Source: Afipia sp. (GTDB taxonomy: Bacteria > Pseudomonadota > Alphaproteobacteria > Rhizobiales > Xanthobacteraceae). Taken from it: DNA of 64,000 bases. Positions 56,611 to 64,000 of this stretch are shown here, in pieces; position 1 is the first letter of the stretch; every line of letters begins with the position of its first letter. Made by a program: the position numbers and the translations under genes. Below the pieces are notes generated by a model. That model ran no database searches and was not told the DNA's origin. It saw only the letters and a program-made list of their open reading frames with translations. The stretch lies in contig JANQAK010000003.1 of NCBI GenBank assembly GCA_024707075.1, forward strand, positions 868,001-932,000. The letters run 5' to 3'.

Positions 56611-58155
56611 TCAGCTTGCAGCGCTTGCACGATTTTCGGGCGGCGCATAGGCCGCGGCAAGAAGCTCGAACTCCTTTGGCAGCATATCGGCCAGCTTCTC
56701 CACATGGGGAATGATATTCGCGCCCGCGATGAAGCCAAAATCGAGCTGGTCGCGATAGCTCTGCACGGTGATGTTCAGCGCAAGGCCATGGGTCGAGATC
56801 GAGACCGGGAAAATGTGCAGCAATTCCGCACCCACCGCATATAGCGTCTGCCGAGGACCGGGCACGTTCGAGATCGTGACGTTCGCGGACGGCGGCAGCA
56901 CATCGGACAGGTTCGAGCGGCTGTAAAGCAGCGCCAGCACCTGGATCATCAGGGGCGCGCCCAGCATCGAGATGTTGGAGATCGACGGCATCAGCGCGCG
57001 CAACGGATGCGACATTTCCTTGGACTTGGCGGATTGGGCGATGATGGCAGCAAGACGCTCCTTCGGGTCTTCGACGTGGGTCGCCAGCGAGCAGATCATT
57101 CCAAACACCTGGTTGTTGGCGTCGGTGTTGCCCTCCTCTCGTAGCGAGATCGGCACGGCCGCCGTCAGCGAACGGCTCGGCAAACCACCCTGCTCCGTGA
57201 GATAGCGGCGCAACACGCCACTCGACAGTGCCATCACCACGTCGTTGAGTTTGCCGCCAGCCTGTTTCGCCAGCGCCTTGGCTTCGGGCAGCGAGACCGA
57301 CACGCCCGCGAAGCTGCGCTCCGACGAGATCGACTTGTTCAGCATCGTCGATGGCGAGACCATGTTCGCGAGGCTGTCACGCGCCTTGGGATCGGAGACC
57401 TTCGCAATCATGTCGCGGACGCTCTTCACCGTATCCGGCACGTTGCCGAGCATCCGCATCCCGGACTCCAACTGATACATCGCGTTGTCGAACAGAATCG
57501 AGCCGAGGTCGCTCTTGCCGCTGCGCGGCAGGTCGAAGCTCTTGGCCTTGGTGGCGTCCAGCGGCTGACGCCAAAGCTGGGAATAGGAATCGAGCAGATT
57601 GGTCGCGATGTCGCGCGGCTCATTGGCGGGCTTGTTGACCGCCGCGACTTTCGGAAATTCGCGCGGCACCGGCGTGATGTCGTAGATCATGTTGGTCAGC
57701 GCCGCGCCCGCGCCGCCGTCGATGCAGGCATGGTGCATCTTGGAGTAGAGCCCGACCTCGTTGTCCTTCATGCCCTCGAACACATAGAACTCCCACAGCG
57801 GCCGCGCCCGGTTGAGAAGTTTGGCGTGCATCCAGCCGACGGTTTGTTCGAGTATCTTGCGGTCCGCCGGCGCCGGAAGGCTGGCGCGGAAAATGTGACG
57901 ATTGATGTCGAACTCGTCGTCCTCGACCCAGCTCGGATTGTCGATGTCGAGCGGCGCTTTCTCCAGCCGCGCCTTCAGAATGGGCGCGACATGAATCCGG
58001 TCGGCGATCATCTTCTTGAAATCTTCGAAGAAGTTGCCCTGATAGCCATCCTTCAGCTTGAAGATCGCCATGCTTCCGACATGCATCGGCATCTCGGGCG
58101 TTTCGAGATAAAGAAACGACGCGTCCATCGAGGACAGCTTCTTGGCGTGACTCAT
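56611..58155 (-). CDS. Wax ester synthase / diacylglycerol acyltransferase (WS/DGAT)
   Basis: 514-aa bifunctional acyltransferase that esterifies fatty alcohols or diacylglycerol with acyl-CoA for storage lipids. The catalytic motif HHACIDG (HHxxxDG) is at residues 141-147. Other conserved parts: MDASFLYLETPEMPMHVGS at the start, NDVVMALSSGVLRRYL, and NVTISNVPGPRQTLY near the end. ATG 58155 has GGGAGGG upstream. It leads the epoxide hydrolase by three bases; downstream is the P450 fusion. Confidence 0.93.
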   Translation of the reverse strand: MSHAKKLSSMDASFLYLETPEMPMHVGSMAIFKLKDGYQGNFFEDFKKMIADRIHVAPILKARLEKAPLDIDNPSWVEDDEFDINRHIFRASLPAPADRKILEQTVGWMHAKLLNRARPLWEFYVFEGMKDNEVGLYSKMHHACIDGGAGAALTNMIYDITPVPREFPKVAAVNKPANEPRDIATNLLDSYSQLWRQPLDATKAKSFDLPRSGKSDLGSILFDNAMYQLESGMRMLGNVPDTVKSVRDMIAKVSDPKARDSLANMVSPSTMLNKSISSERSFAGVSVSLPEAKALAKQAGGKLNDVVMALSSGVLRRYLTEQGGLPSRSLTAAVPISLREEGNTDANNQVFGMICSLATHVEDPKERLAAIIAQSAKSKEMSHPLRALMPSISNISMLGAPLMIQVLALLYSRSNLSDVLPPSANVTISNVPGPRQTLYAVGAELLHIFPVSISTHGLALNITVQSYRDQLDFGFIAGANIIPHVEKLADMLPKEFELLAAAYAPPENRASAAS

Positions 58156-58285
58156 GTATCCCTCCCGTTTCAACGAGATCACGGCGCCTGCGGACTATCC
58201 TGTCCGCGTTCCGGTTTCGTGATCCGATTGCCGCTGTCGCCCTTTGGGCGATTCTCATTCGGCAGCAGTGTTGTTAGACGCGGCC

Positions 58286-59074
58286 TTACTCCGGACGGGC
58301 ATAGGCCAATGCGAACGGCCCCGAACGATCGAACGGATGAAACTGGCTTTCCGGCTGTGCAAGACGATTGGCGACAGCCCACAATGCCGCCGGGTTCACG
58401 CCGATCCTGATGTGGCTGGCGAGCGTGATCTCGATATTTTCCGCATTGTCGGATCTGTTGACAAGGCATGTCCGCCAGTTCACGATTCCATCGGTGCGCG
58501 TATAGAGCGACGACGTCGGCACGGGCAGGTCGCCGGACAGCGCCTGAATATCCTTGATGTCGGCATCCTGAATCGTCTCGCCCGACACCATCTCGTAAAC
58601 GCGCCTGGCGTTGGTCGCGGTGATGTCGCCTGCGAACGGAGAACCCAGTGTCACCACATAGCGAACCATATCCGGCATGCGCAAAGCGAGGTCCCGGGCA
58701 TAGACGCCGCCGAGACTCCAGCCGACCAGACTGACCTTGCGGCCCGTCGCCTTGTGAACGCCTTCCAGCAGCTTGCCCAGCTTTTCGCGCATGCTGTAGA
58801 CGCCGCCGACGTTGCGGCCGAAGCCCCACGGATGGGTCGAAAATCCAAGCAGGTCGAGATAGCGCCGCAGAATGAGCGTGGACACATCGCTCGCCAGCAG
58901 GCCGGGCAACACCAGAACCGGATGACCGTCGCCGCGCGGAGCCGTCAGGAGCGCGGGTGACAACAGCAGGGTCGCGTTCAGTTCGAGCAACCCTCTGCCC
59001 TCGGCAAGAAACAATCCGAGATTTGGCGGACGCAGACGGCCTTTTTCGGCGAGGTAGCTCTCGTTAACTGTCAT
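58286..59074 (-). CDS. Alpha/beta hydrolase, paralogue of the gene at 45966
   Basis: 262-aa hydrolase with the same motif order as its paralogue: GDGHPVLVLPGLLASD, FGRNVGG, KVSLVGWSLGGVYARD (GxSxG), VTLGSPFAG and YTRTDGIVNW. The His is likely in the AENIEITLASHIRIG region. Upstream of the WS/DGAT gene (130-base gap) and on the same strand, so it may mobilise or trim the neutral lipids that enzyme makes; that is inference. Confidence 0.85.
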   Translation of the reverse strand: MTVNESYLAEKGRLRPPNLGLFLAEGRGLLELNATLLLSPALLTAPRGDGHPVLVLPGLLASDVSTLILRRYLDLLGFSTHPWGFGRNVGGVYSMREKLGKLLEGVHKATGRKVSLVGWSLGGVYARDLALRMPDMVRYVVTLGSPFAGDITATNARRVYEMVSGETIQDADIKDIQALSGDLPVPTSSLYTRTDGIVNWRTCLVNRSDNAENIEITLASHIRIGVNPAALWAVANRLAQPESQFHPFDRSGPFALAYARPE

Positions 59075-59372
59075 CGCGACCTGCCAGAACGAAAAACATA
59101 CGTTTCACGCAACATGGTCTGGCTGCCCTCCACAAGAGCAGTGAAGCACAGTCTAGAAGCATGTCGAGCCTCATGCCAATCTGCTTTGGATGAAAAGCAT
59201 CGCCTCAGGACCTCGTGGAGAATTTTATTGCTCTGCACCATCATCCGGAACATGTTGGGCGACCGGATTCGCAGCATGCGACCTCATGCCCGAGAGCTGG
59301 CCCAATGGCAGGCACATTTCCCGCCCAGTTGCGATAGCCTGTGACAACGATGCCCGGAACCGTTGACCCTTC
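59075..59372. other. Divergent intergenic region, hydrolase / acyl-CoA synthetase
   Basis: 298 bases. No clear palindrome or repeat element. Start ATG 59373 has no strong Shine-Dalgarno. Confidence 0.5.
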
Positions 59373-62073
59373 ATGAGCACCTACCGTCTCGACCATCTCT
59401 TTGCGCCACGTTCGATCGCGCTTGTCGGCGGCAGCCCCAAGCATGCGTCGGTTGGCGGCGCAACATTGCGCAATCTCCTCGCTGGCGGATTCAGCGGCCC
59501 CATCTATGTGGTCAACCCCAAGCATTCCGAGATCGAGGGCATCAAGACGCTCCGCGACATCAAGGATATTCCCGAGATACCCGACCTCACGATCATCTCG
59601 ACGCCCCCCTCCCTCATTCAGGGCATTGTGAAGAACGCAGGCGCGCGCGGCTATCCGGCCGCGATGGTGATGTCCGCAGGTCTCGGCCTCGGCACAGGGT
59701 CTTACACCGAAGCGATCGCGCAGACCGCGCGCAAGACCGGCTTGCGGCTGATCGGTCCGGCGCTCGGCGTTCTGATTCCGCGCATCAAGCTCAACGCCAG
59801 CTTCGCGTCGCGCCTGCCGCACACAGGCGATCTCGCGCTGATTTCGCAATCCGGCGCGATCTCCACCGCCCTCGTCGAATGGGCCGCGAACCGCAATGTC
59901 GGATTTTCCGCCATCGTCTCGAGCGGTGAAAACCTCGACGTCGATTTCGGCGACCTGCTCGACTACTTCGCGCTCGATACCGATACGCGCGCCATCCTGC
60001 TCTACATCGAGTCGATCAGCGACGTGCGGAAGTTCATGTCGGCGGCGCGCGCCGCGGCCCGCGTCAAACCCGTGGTGGTCATCAAGTCCGGGCGTCACAC
60101 CCAGGGCGCGCGCGCGGCGGCGACCCATACCGGCGCGCTGGCCGGATCGGACGCCGTCTACGATGCGGCATTCCGCCGGGCTGGCTTGCTGCGCGTGCTC
60201 GATCTGGATGAACTGTTTTCCGCCGCCGAAACATTGGGACATCTGCAATCGTCCCACGGCCACCGGCTTGCGATCGTCTCCAATGGCGGCGGCCTCGGCG
60301 TGCTTGCTGTAGATCGGCTCATCGATCTCGGCGGTGAACTCGCGGGCATTTCAGAAGACGTCAAGAAAAGCCTCGACAAGGTGTTGCCGGAGCGATGGTC
60401 GGGTGCCAACCCGGTCGACATTCTCGGGGACGCCGATGGCGAACGCTACGCGCAGGCCTGCGAGCGGGTGCTGGGCGACACCGCCAACAACGCCGTCCTC
60501 ATCATGAACTCGCCCAATACGCTGGCTTCCTCCGTCGAAAGTGCACAATCCGTCGTTGCCGCGGTCAAGAAACATCGCTCAGAAACTTACTCGCGCAAGC
60601 CCGTGTTCACGACATGGGTCGGCGACAATGGCCCCGCCGCGGCAGTGTTCGGCGAAGCAGGAATTCCGCATTTTTCGAGTGAAGCCGATGCCGTGCGCGG
60701 CTTCATGCACATCGTGCGCTACCGCGAAGGCCTCGACGTTGCGATGCAGACGCCGCCCAGCCTTCCGGAAGACTTCGCCCCCGACGTTGCTGCCGGGCGC
60801 GCGATCATCCAGAACGCGTTGAACGAGAAACGCGGCTGGCTCAATCCGATGGAGATCAACGAGCTATTCGCAGCCTATGCGATCCCGATTGCGTCCGCCG
60901 TGCTGGCACGCGATCCGGATCAGGCGGCGCGCGCGGCGACGCCCATTCTGGCGGCCGGCAAGACGGTCGTCGTCAAGATCAGCTCGCCCGACATTCTCAA
61001 CAAGTCCGATGTCGGCGGCGTGCGCCTGAACCTGACCAGCGAACGCGCAGTCCATGACGCCACCGACGATATCCTGCAACGCGCCCGCAAGATGCGGCCG
61101 AAAGCCCGCATCGACGGCGTCACGATACACCCGATGATCCTGCGCCCACGCGCGCGCGAGCTGATCGCGGGTCTCGCGGACGATCCGACTTTCGGTCCTG
61201 TCGTGGTGTTCGGCCGCGGCGGCACCGCGGTGGAAGTCATCAATGACAAGGCGCTGGCGCTTCCGCCCCTCGATCTCAATCTCGCGCGGGACCTGATCGC
61301 ACGCACGCGTGTATCGCGCATTCTCAAGAGCTATCGCGATGTTCCGGCAGCGGACGAAGGCGCGGTCGCACTGCTGCTCGTCAAGCTGGCACAGATGGCC
61401 GCCGATCTGCCGCAAATCCGTGAGCTCGACATCAATCCGCTACTCGCCGACAAGGATGGCGTGATTGCCGTGGACGCGCAGGCCTCCATCGCGCCGCTGA
61501 GCGAGGCGATCCGCGGCTCGGGTCACTATCGCTTCGCGATCCGGCCTTATCCGAAAGAATGGGAGCGCCACACTACGCTCAAGGACAGCCGAGCCATCTT
61601 CGTGCGGCCGGTGCGGCCCGAGGATGAACATCTCTATCCGGAATTTTTTCGCGCATGTCAGCCAGGAAGACGTCCGGCTGCGGTTCTTCTCGGCGATGAA
61701 GGAATTGACGCATCCGTTCATCGCGCGTCTGACACAACTCGATTACGCGCGCGCAATGGCCTTCATCGCCATCGAGGAGACCACCGGCAAGATGCTTGGC
61801 GTGGTTCGCCTGCACACGGAAGCAGATTTCTCCAGCGCCGAATATGCCATCCTGATCCGCTCCGACCTCAAAGGCATCGGCCTCGGCTCGATGCTGATGA
61901 AGATGATTATCGAGTATGGGCGCACTGAAGGCGTGCCCTCCATTCGCGGTCAGGTGCTGAGCCGGAATACGCCCATGCTGGATATGTGCCGGCAGCTTGG
62001 TTTCGAAATTCGTCCCGATCCGCAGAACTCGGACATATCGCTGGTCGCTCTGCCGCTCGCGAAACAAGCATAA
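59373..62073 (+). CDS. ADP-forming acyl-CoA synthetase fused to a GNAT domain (one frameshift)
   Basis: Architecture of the Pat-like acetate/acyl-CoA ligases: CoA-binding domain (about 1-130, FAPRSIALVGGSPKHASVGG), ligase domains with the catalytic His in AATHTGALAGSDAVYDAAF, an ATP-grasp domain (about 480-700; VVVKISSPDILNKSDVGGVRL), and a C-terminal GNAT domain (about 730-899; SVLIRSDLKGIGLGSMLMK-type acetyl-CoA loop). One extra T in T6 61644-61649 splits off the GNAT part; removing it gives EFFAHVSQEDVRL and 899 aa. Enzymes of this layout acylate other synthetases on lysine or activate acids; which applies is unknown. Confidence 0.9.
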
Positions 62074-62099
62074 CCAACGATGCGTTCAGGAGATTGGTG

Positions 62100-62177
62100 A
62101 TGGCCAGAATCGTCGTGTCCGCCGTGATCGCCCTGGCCATCATCGCCTGGGCCTATTTCAGCGTCCTGGTGCGTTAG
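62100..62177 (+). CDS. 25-residue single-helix membrane peptide
   Basis: Starts MARIVVSAVIALAIIAWAYF: a short basic N-terminus and one hydrophobic helix, ending in an arginine. AGGAG is seven bases before the ATG, and the gene begins 26 bases after the Pat-like stop, ahead of repeat C4, so it would be co-transcribed. Too short for most gene callers. No known family; possibilities are a regulator of a membrane enzyme or a toxin-like peptide. Confidence 0.55.
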   Translation: MARIVVSAVIALAIIAWAYFSVLVR

Positions 62178-62201
62178 CGACATTGGACACGGCGACTGAC
62201 G

Positions 62202-62315
62202 CCTCATGGTGAGGAGCGAGGCGAAGCCTCGCGTCTCGAACCATGAGGCTGATTAAGATGGTTTCTTTCCTCATCCTTCGAGACACGCGCAAGGAGCGCG
62301 CTCCTCAGGATGAGG
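62202..62315. repeat. Family C palindromic repeat, copy C4
   Basis: CCTCATGGTGAGGAGCGAGG...CGAACCATGAGG and CCTCATCCTTCGAGACACG...CTCCTCAGGATGAGG. Between the small peptide gene and the alcohol dehydrogenase. Confidence 0.88.
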
Positions 62316-62346
62316 ACTCAGAGATCCTACTCAAGCAAGGCGGAAG

Positions 62347-63402
62347 TCAGGGCACCAGCACCGCGCGGCCGACGAGCTTGCCGTCCTTCAGATCGTGAAG
62401 CGCGTTGTCGACCTGGTTCAACGGCACGGTCGTGACCGGAATCGGAGCGATCTTCTTGTCGCGCACCAGATCGATCAGTTCCTGCGTCTCACGCAGGCTG
62501 CCGACATAGCTTCCCTGAATGGTGATCGCCTTCATCGGAATGAGCGGCAGCGCCCACGGCGCGCCGCCGCCGAACAGGCCGACCATCACCAGCTTGCCGC
62601 CCTTGGCGAGACAATCGAAGCCGAGTTGCGCGGTCGCCGAATTGCCGACGAGATCGATCGCGCCGCGGATCGGGCCGCCGGCCTTCGCCATGATCTGCTG
62701 CAAGGCGTCCGGTGCTGCGCCATCGACCGTGCCGAGTGCGCCGGCCTTCTCGGCCGCCGCCCGCTTGCTCGCATCGATGTCAACCACGATGGCGCCCTTG
62801 CCGCCCATGGCCTTGAGAAGCGACAGCGCCATCAGGCCGAGACCGCCCGCGCCGAAAATGACGATGGGCTGATGGAAATAGGCTTCGACTTTCTTGATCG
62901 CACTGTAGGTCGTGACGCCCGAACAGGCGTAAGGCGCCGCCGTCACCGGATCGAGGCCTTTTAGGTCGATCAGATAGCGCGGATGCGGCACCGTGATGTG
63001 ATCGGCGTAGCCGCCATCGCAGAAGATGCCGATCGAGTTCGCCTTGACGACGCACATATTCTCGTCGCCGGTCAGGCAAATCTCGCATTTGCCGCAACCG
63101 AGCCACGGATAAACCAGCCGGACATCGCCGACCGCCACGCCTTTTGCATCGGGGCCGAACGCGACGACCTCACCGACCGTCTCATGCCCCATGGTCAACG
63201 GCAGCGTCACGCCGCGATCTTTCAGCGACAGCGGCTTGCGGCCATGACCCAGATCATAGCCACCCTCCCAGATGTGCAGATCGCTGTGACACACACCGGC
63301 AGCCTTCACCTTGAGCAGCACCTGCGAGCCGGTGGGCTGCGGAGTCGCGATGTCCACTTCCTTCAGGGGGCCGTTGAATTCCTGGACCTTAAAGCTCTTC
63401 AT
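62347..63402 (-). CDS. Zinc-dependent alcohol dehydrogenase
   Basis: 351-aa medium-chain dehydrogenase. Catalytic zinc ligands are Cys in AAGVCHSDLH, the His of MGHETVGEV and a later Cys in PYACSGVTTYSA. Structural zinc cysteines form GCGKCEICLTGDENMC. The cofactor fold is FGAGGLGLMALSLLKAMGG with D in VVDIDASK, favouring NAD. Substrate likely a primary or fatty alcohol given the setting, but not determined. ATG 63402 follows GGAGAGACGCG. Divergent from the LysR gene. Confidence 0.93.
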   Translation of the reverse strand: MKSFKVQEFNGPLKEVDIATPQPTGSQVLLKVKAAGVCHSDLHIWEGGYDLGHGRKPLSLKDRGVTLPLTMGHETVGEVVAFGPDAKGVAVGDVRLVYPWLGCGKCEICLTGDENMCVVKANSIGIFCDGGYADHITVPHPRYLIDLKGLDPVTAAPYACSGVTTYSAIKKVEAYFHQPIVIFGAGGLGLMALSLLKAMGGKGAIVVDIDASKRAAAEKAGALGTVDGAAPDALQQIMAKAGGPIRGAIDLVGNSATAQLGFDCLAKGGKLVMVGLFGGGAPWALPLIPMKAITIQGSYVGSLRETQELIDLVRDKKIAPIPVTTVPLNQVDNALHDLKDGKLVGRAVLVP

Positions 63403-63617
63403 CGCGTCTCTCCTTTTTCTTGTTGCAACCGTCGGATGCGCGGATGCTATCGGGCCGGGAGTAGAGGCGAGCCGAGGCGACCCTGTCAATACGGAAGGGC
63501 GTCGCGGCATCATCCCTCAGCCCGCCACATGAACCTTGGCCGAAAGCGCAGGATGGACTACCCAAGTCCATGCAGGCGGGGCGTTCGGCCCTTGGCCCGC
63601 TATCGAGAGCAGCCGCG

Positions 63618-64000
63618 ATGTCCGACCAGTTTGACTGGAATCTCGTTCGATCGTTTCTCGCCATCACGCGCACCGGCAGCATGACGGCGGCGGCGAAGCG
63701 CCTAAAGATCGACTATTCGACGCTCAGCCGCCGCATCACGGCGCTCGAGACGTCGCTCGGCGCGCAACTGTTCGACCGCCGCACCAGCGGGTCGTCACTC
63801 ACCGAGGCCGGCGAGCGGCTTCTGGAAAAGGCCGAGCAGATGGATCAGCTCGCGACCTCCGCCGCGCAGTCGATCGGCAGTTCGAAACTGGAGGCCACCG
63901 GCGCGGTGCGGATCGGCACCCCGGACGGCTTCGGAACCAAATTCATCGCACCGCGCCTCGGCGAACTCTGCAACCGGCATCCGGATCTCACCGTCGAACT
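63618..64000 (+). CDS. LysR-type transcriptional regulator (N-terminal part, runs off window)
   Basis: About 127 residues are visible. The winged helix-turn-helix is clear: NLVRSFLAITRTGSMTAAAKRLKIDYSTLSRRITALETSLGAQLFDRR, followed by a linker helix and the start of the effector domain (GAVRIGTPDGFGTKFIAPRL). The DWNLVRSFL start and IDYSTLSRRI recognition helix are typical. Divergent from the alcohol dehydrogenase, which it may regulate together with itself. The C-terminal part lies outside the window. Confidence 0.93.
   Translation, partial: MSDQFDWNLVRSFLAITRTGSMTAAAKRLKIDYSTLSRRITALETSLGAQLFDRRTSGSSLTEAGERLLEKAEQMDQLATSAAQSIGSSKLEATGAVRIGTPDGFGTKFIAPRLGELCNRHPDLTVE

Overview
The window is high-GC DNA from an alphaproteobacterium, most likely of the Bradyrhizobium/Rhodopseudomonas/Afipia group. 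The evidence is a hopanoid operon with a C-2 hopanoid methylase, many LivFGHM-type importers including a fused permease-ATPase, and gaps packed with short palindromic repeats. No rRNA, tRNA, CRISPR array, prophage or transposase gene was seen.

Region 1 (1-6595, minus strand) holds hpnB-hpnC-hpnD-hpnE, tightly coupled and running off the left edge, then a flavoprotein and hpnP. Together they make squalene and modified (2-methyl) hopanoids. Region 2 (6891-9592) has a medium-chain reductase and a gamma-glutamyltransferase-family enzyme.

Region 3 (9774-33125) is a large sugar-acid block. Running left are a sugar ABC importer (ATPase, Tat-type binding protein, two permeases), an erythronate-dehydrogenase-like enzyme, KDG kinase and KDPG aldolase. 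Running right from a shared 316-bp divergent region are a xylonate-dehydratase-like protein and two short-chain dehydrogenases. Further right, on the minus strand, are a Liv-type importer, an Ldh-family dehydrogenase, an HpcH/HpaI aldolase, a UxaA-like dehydratase, an arabonate-dehydratase-like protein and an MFS carrier. A palindrome in the divergent region recurs in degenerate form ahead of the second operon, suggesting one regulator, which is not encoded here.

Region 4 (33423-45726) contains a small exported protein, an RND/MMPL transporter, trhO-slyX, an AT-richer patch with an exported protein of unknown function, a second Liv-type importer and a PilZ protein.

Region 5 (45966-64000) is rich in lipid and storage-polymer genes. 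It has a phasin behind a TGC-rich palindrome, an operon of PhaE-like, PhaC-like and GNAT genes, several alpha/beta hydrolases, a P450-reductase fusion, an epoxide hydrolase, a wax-ester/diacylglycerol acyltransferase, an ADP-forming acyl-CoA synthetase fused to a GNAT domain, a zinc alcohol dehydrogenase and the start of a LysR regulator.

A quality warning applies to the whole window. Nine genes carry ten single-base indels, mostly in homopolymers, and each becomes a normal-length family member when one base is corrected. These look like sequencing or consensus errors rather than decay. The affected genes are annotated as single CDSs spanning both frames. At least six families of palindromic repeats occupy most gaps inside the operons, and two copies from different families carry the same small hairpin module at their tip.
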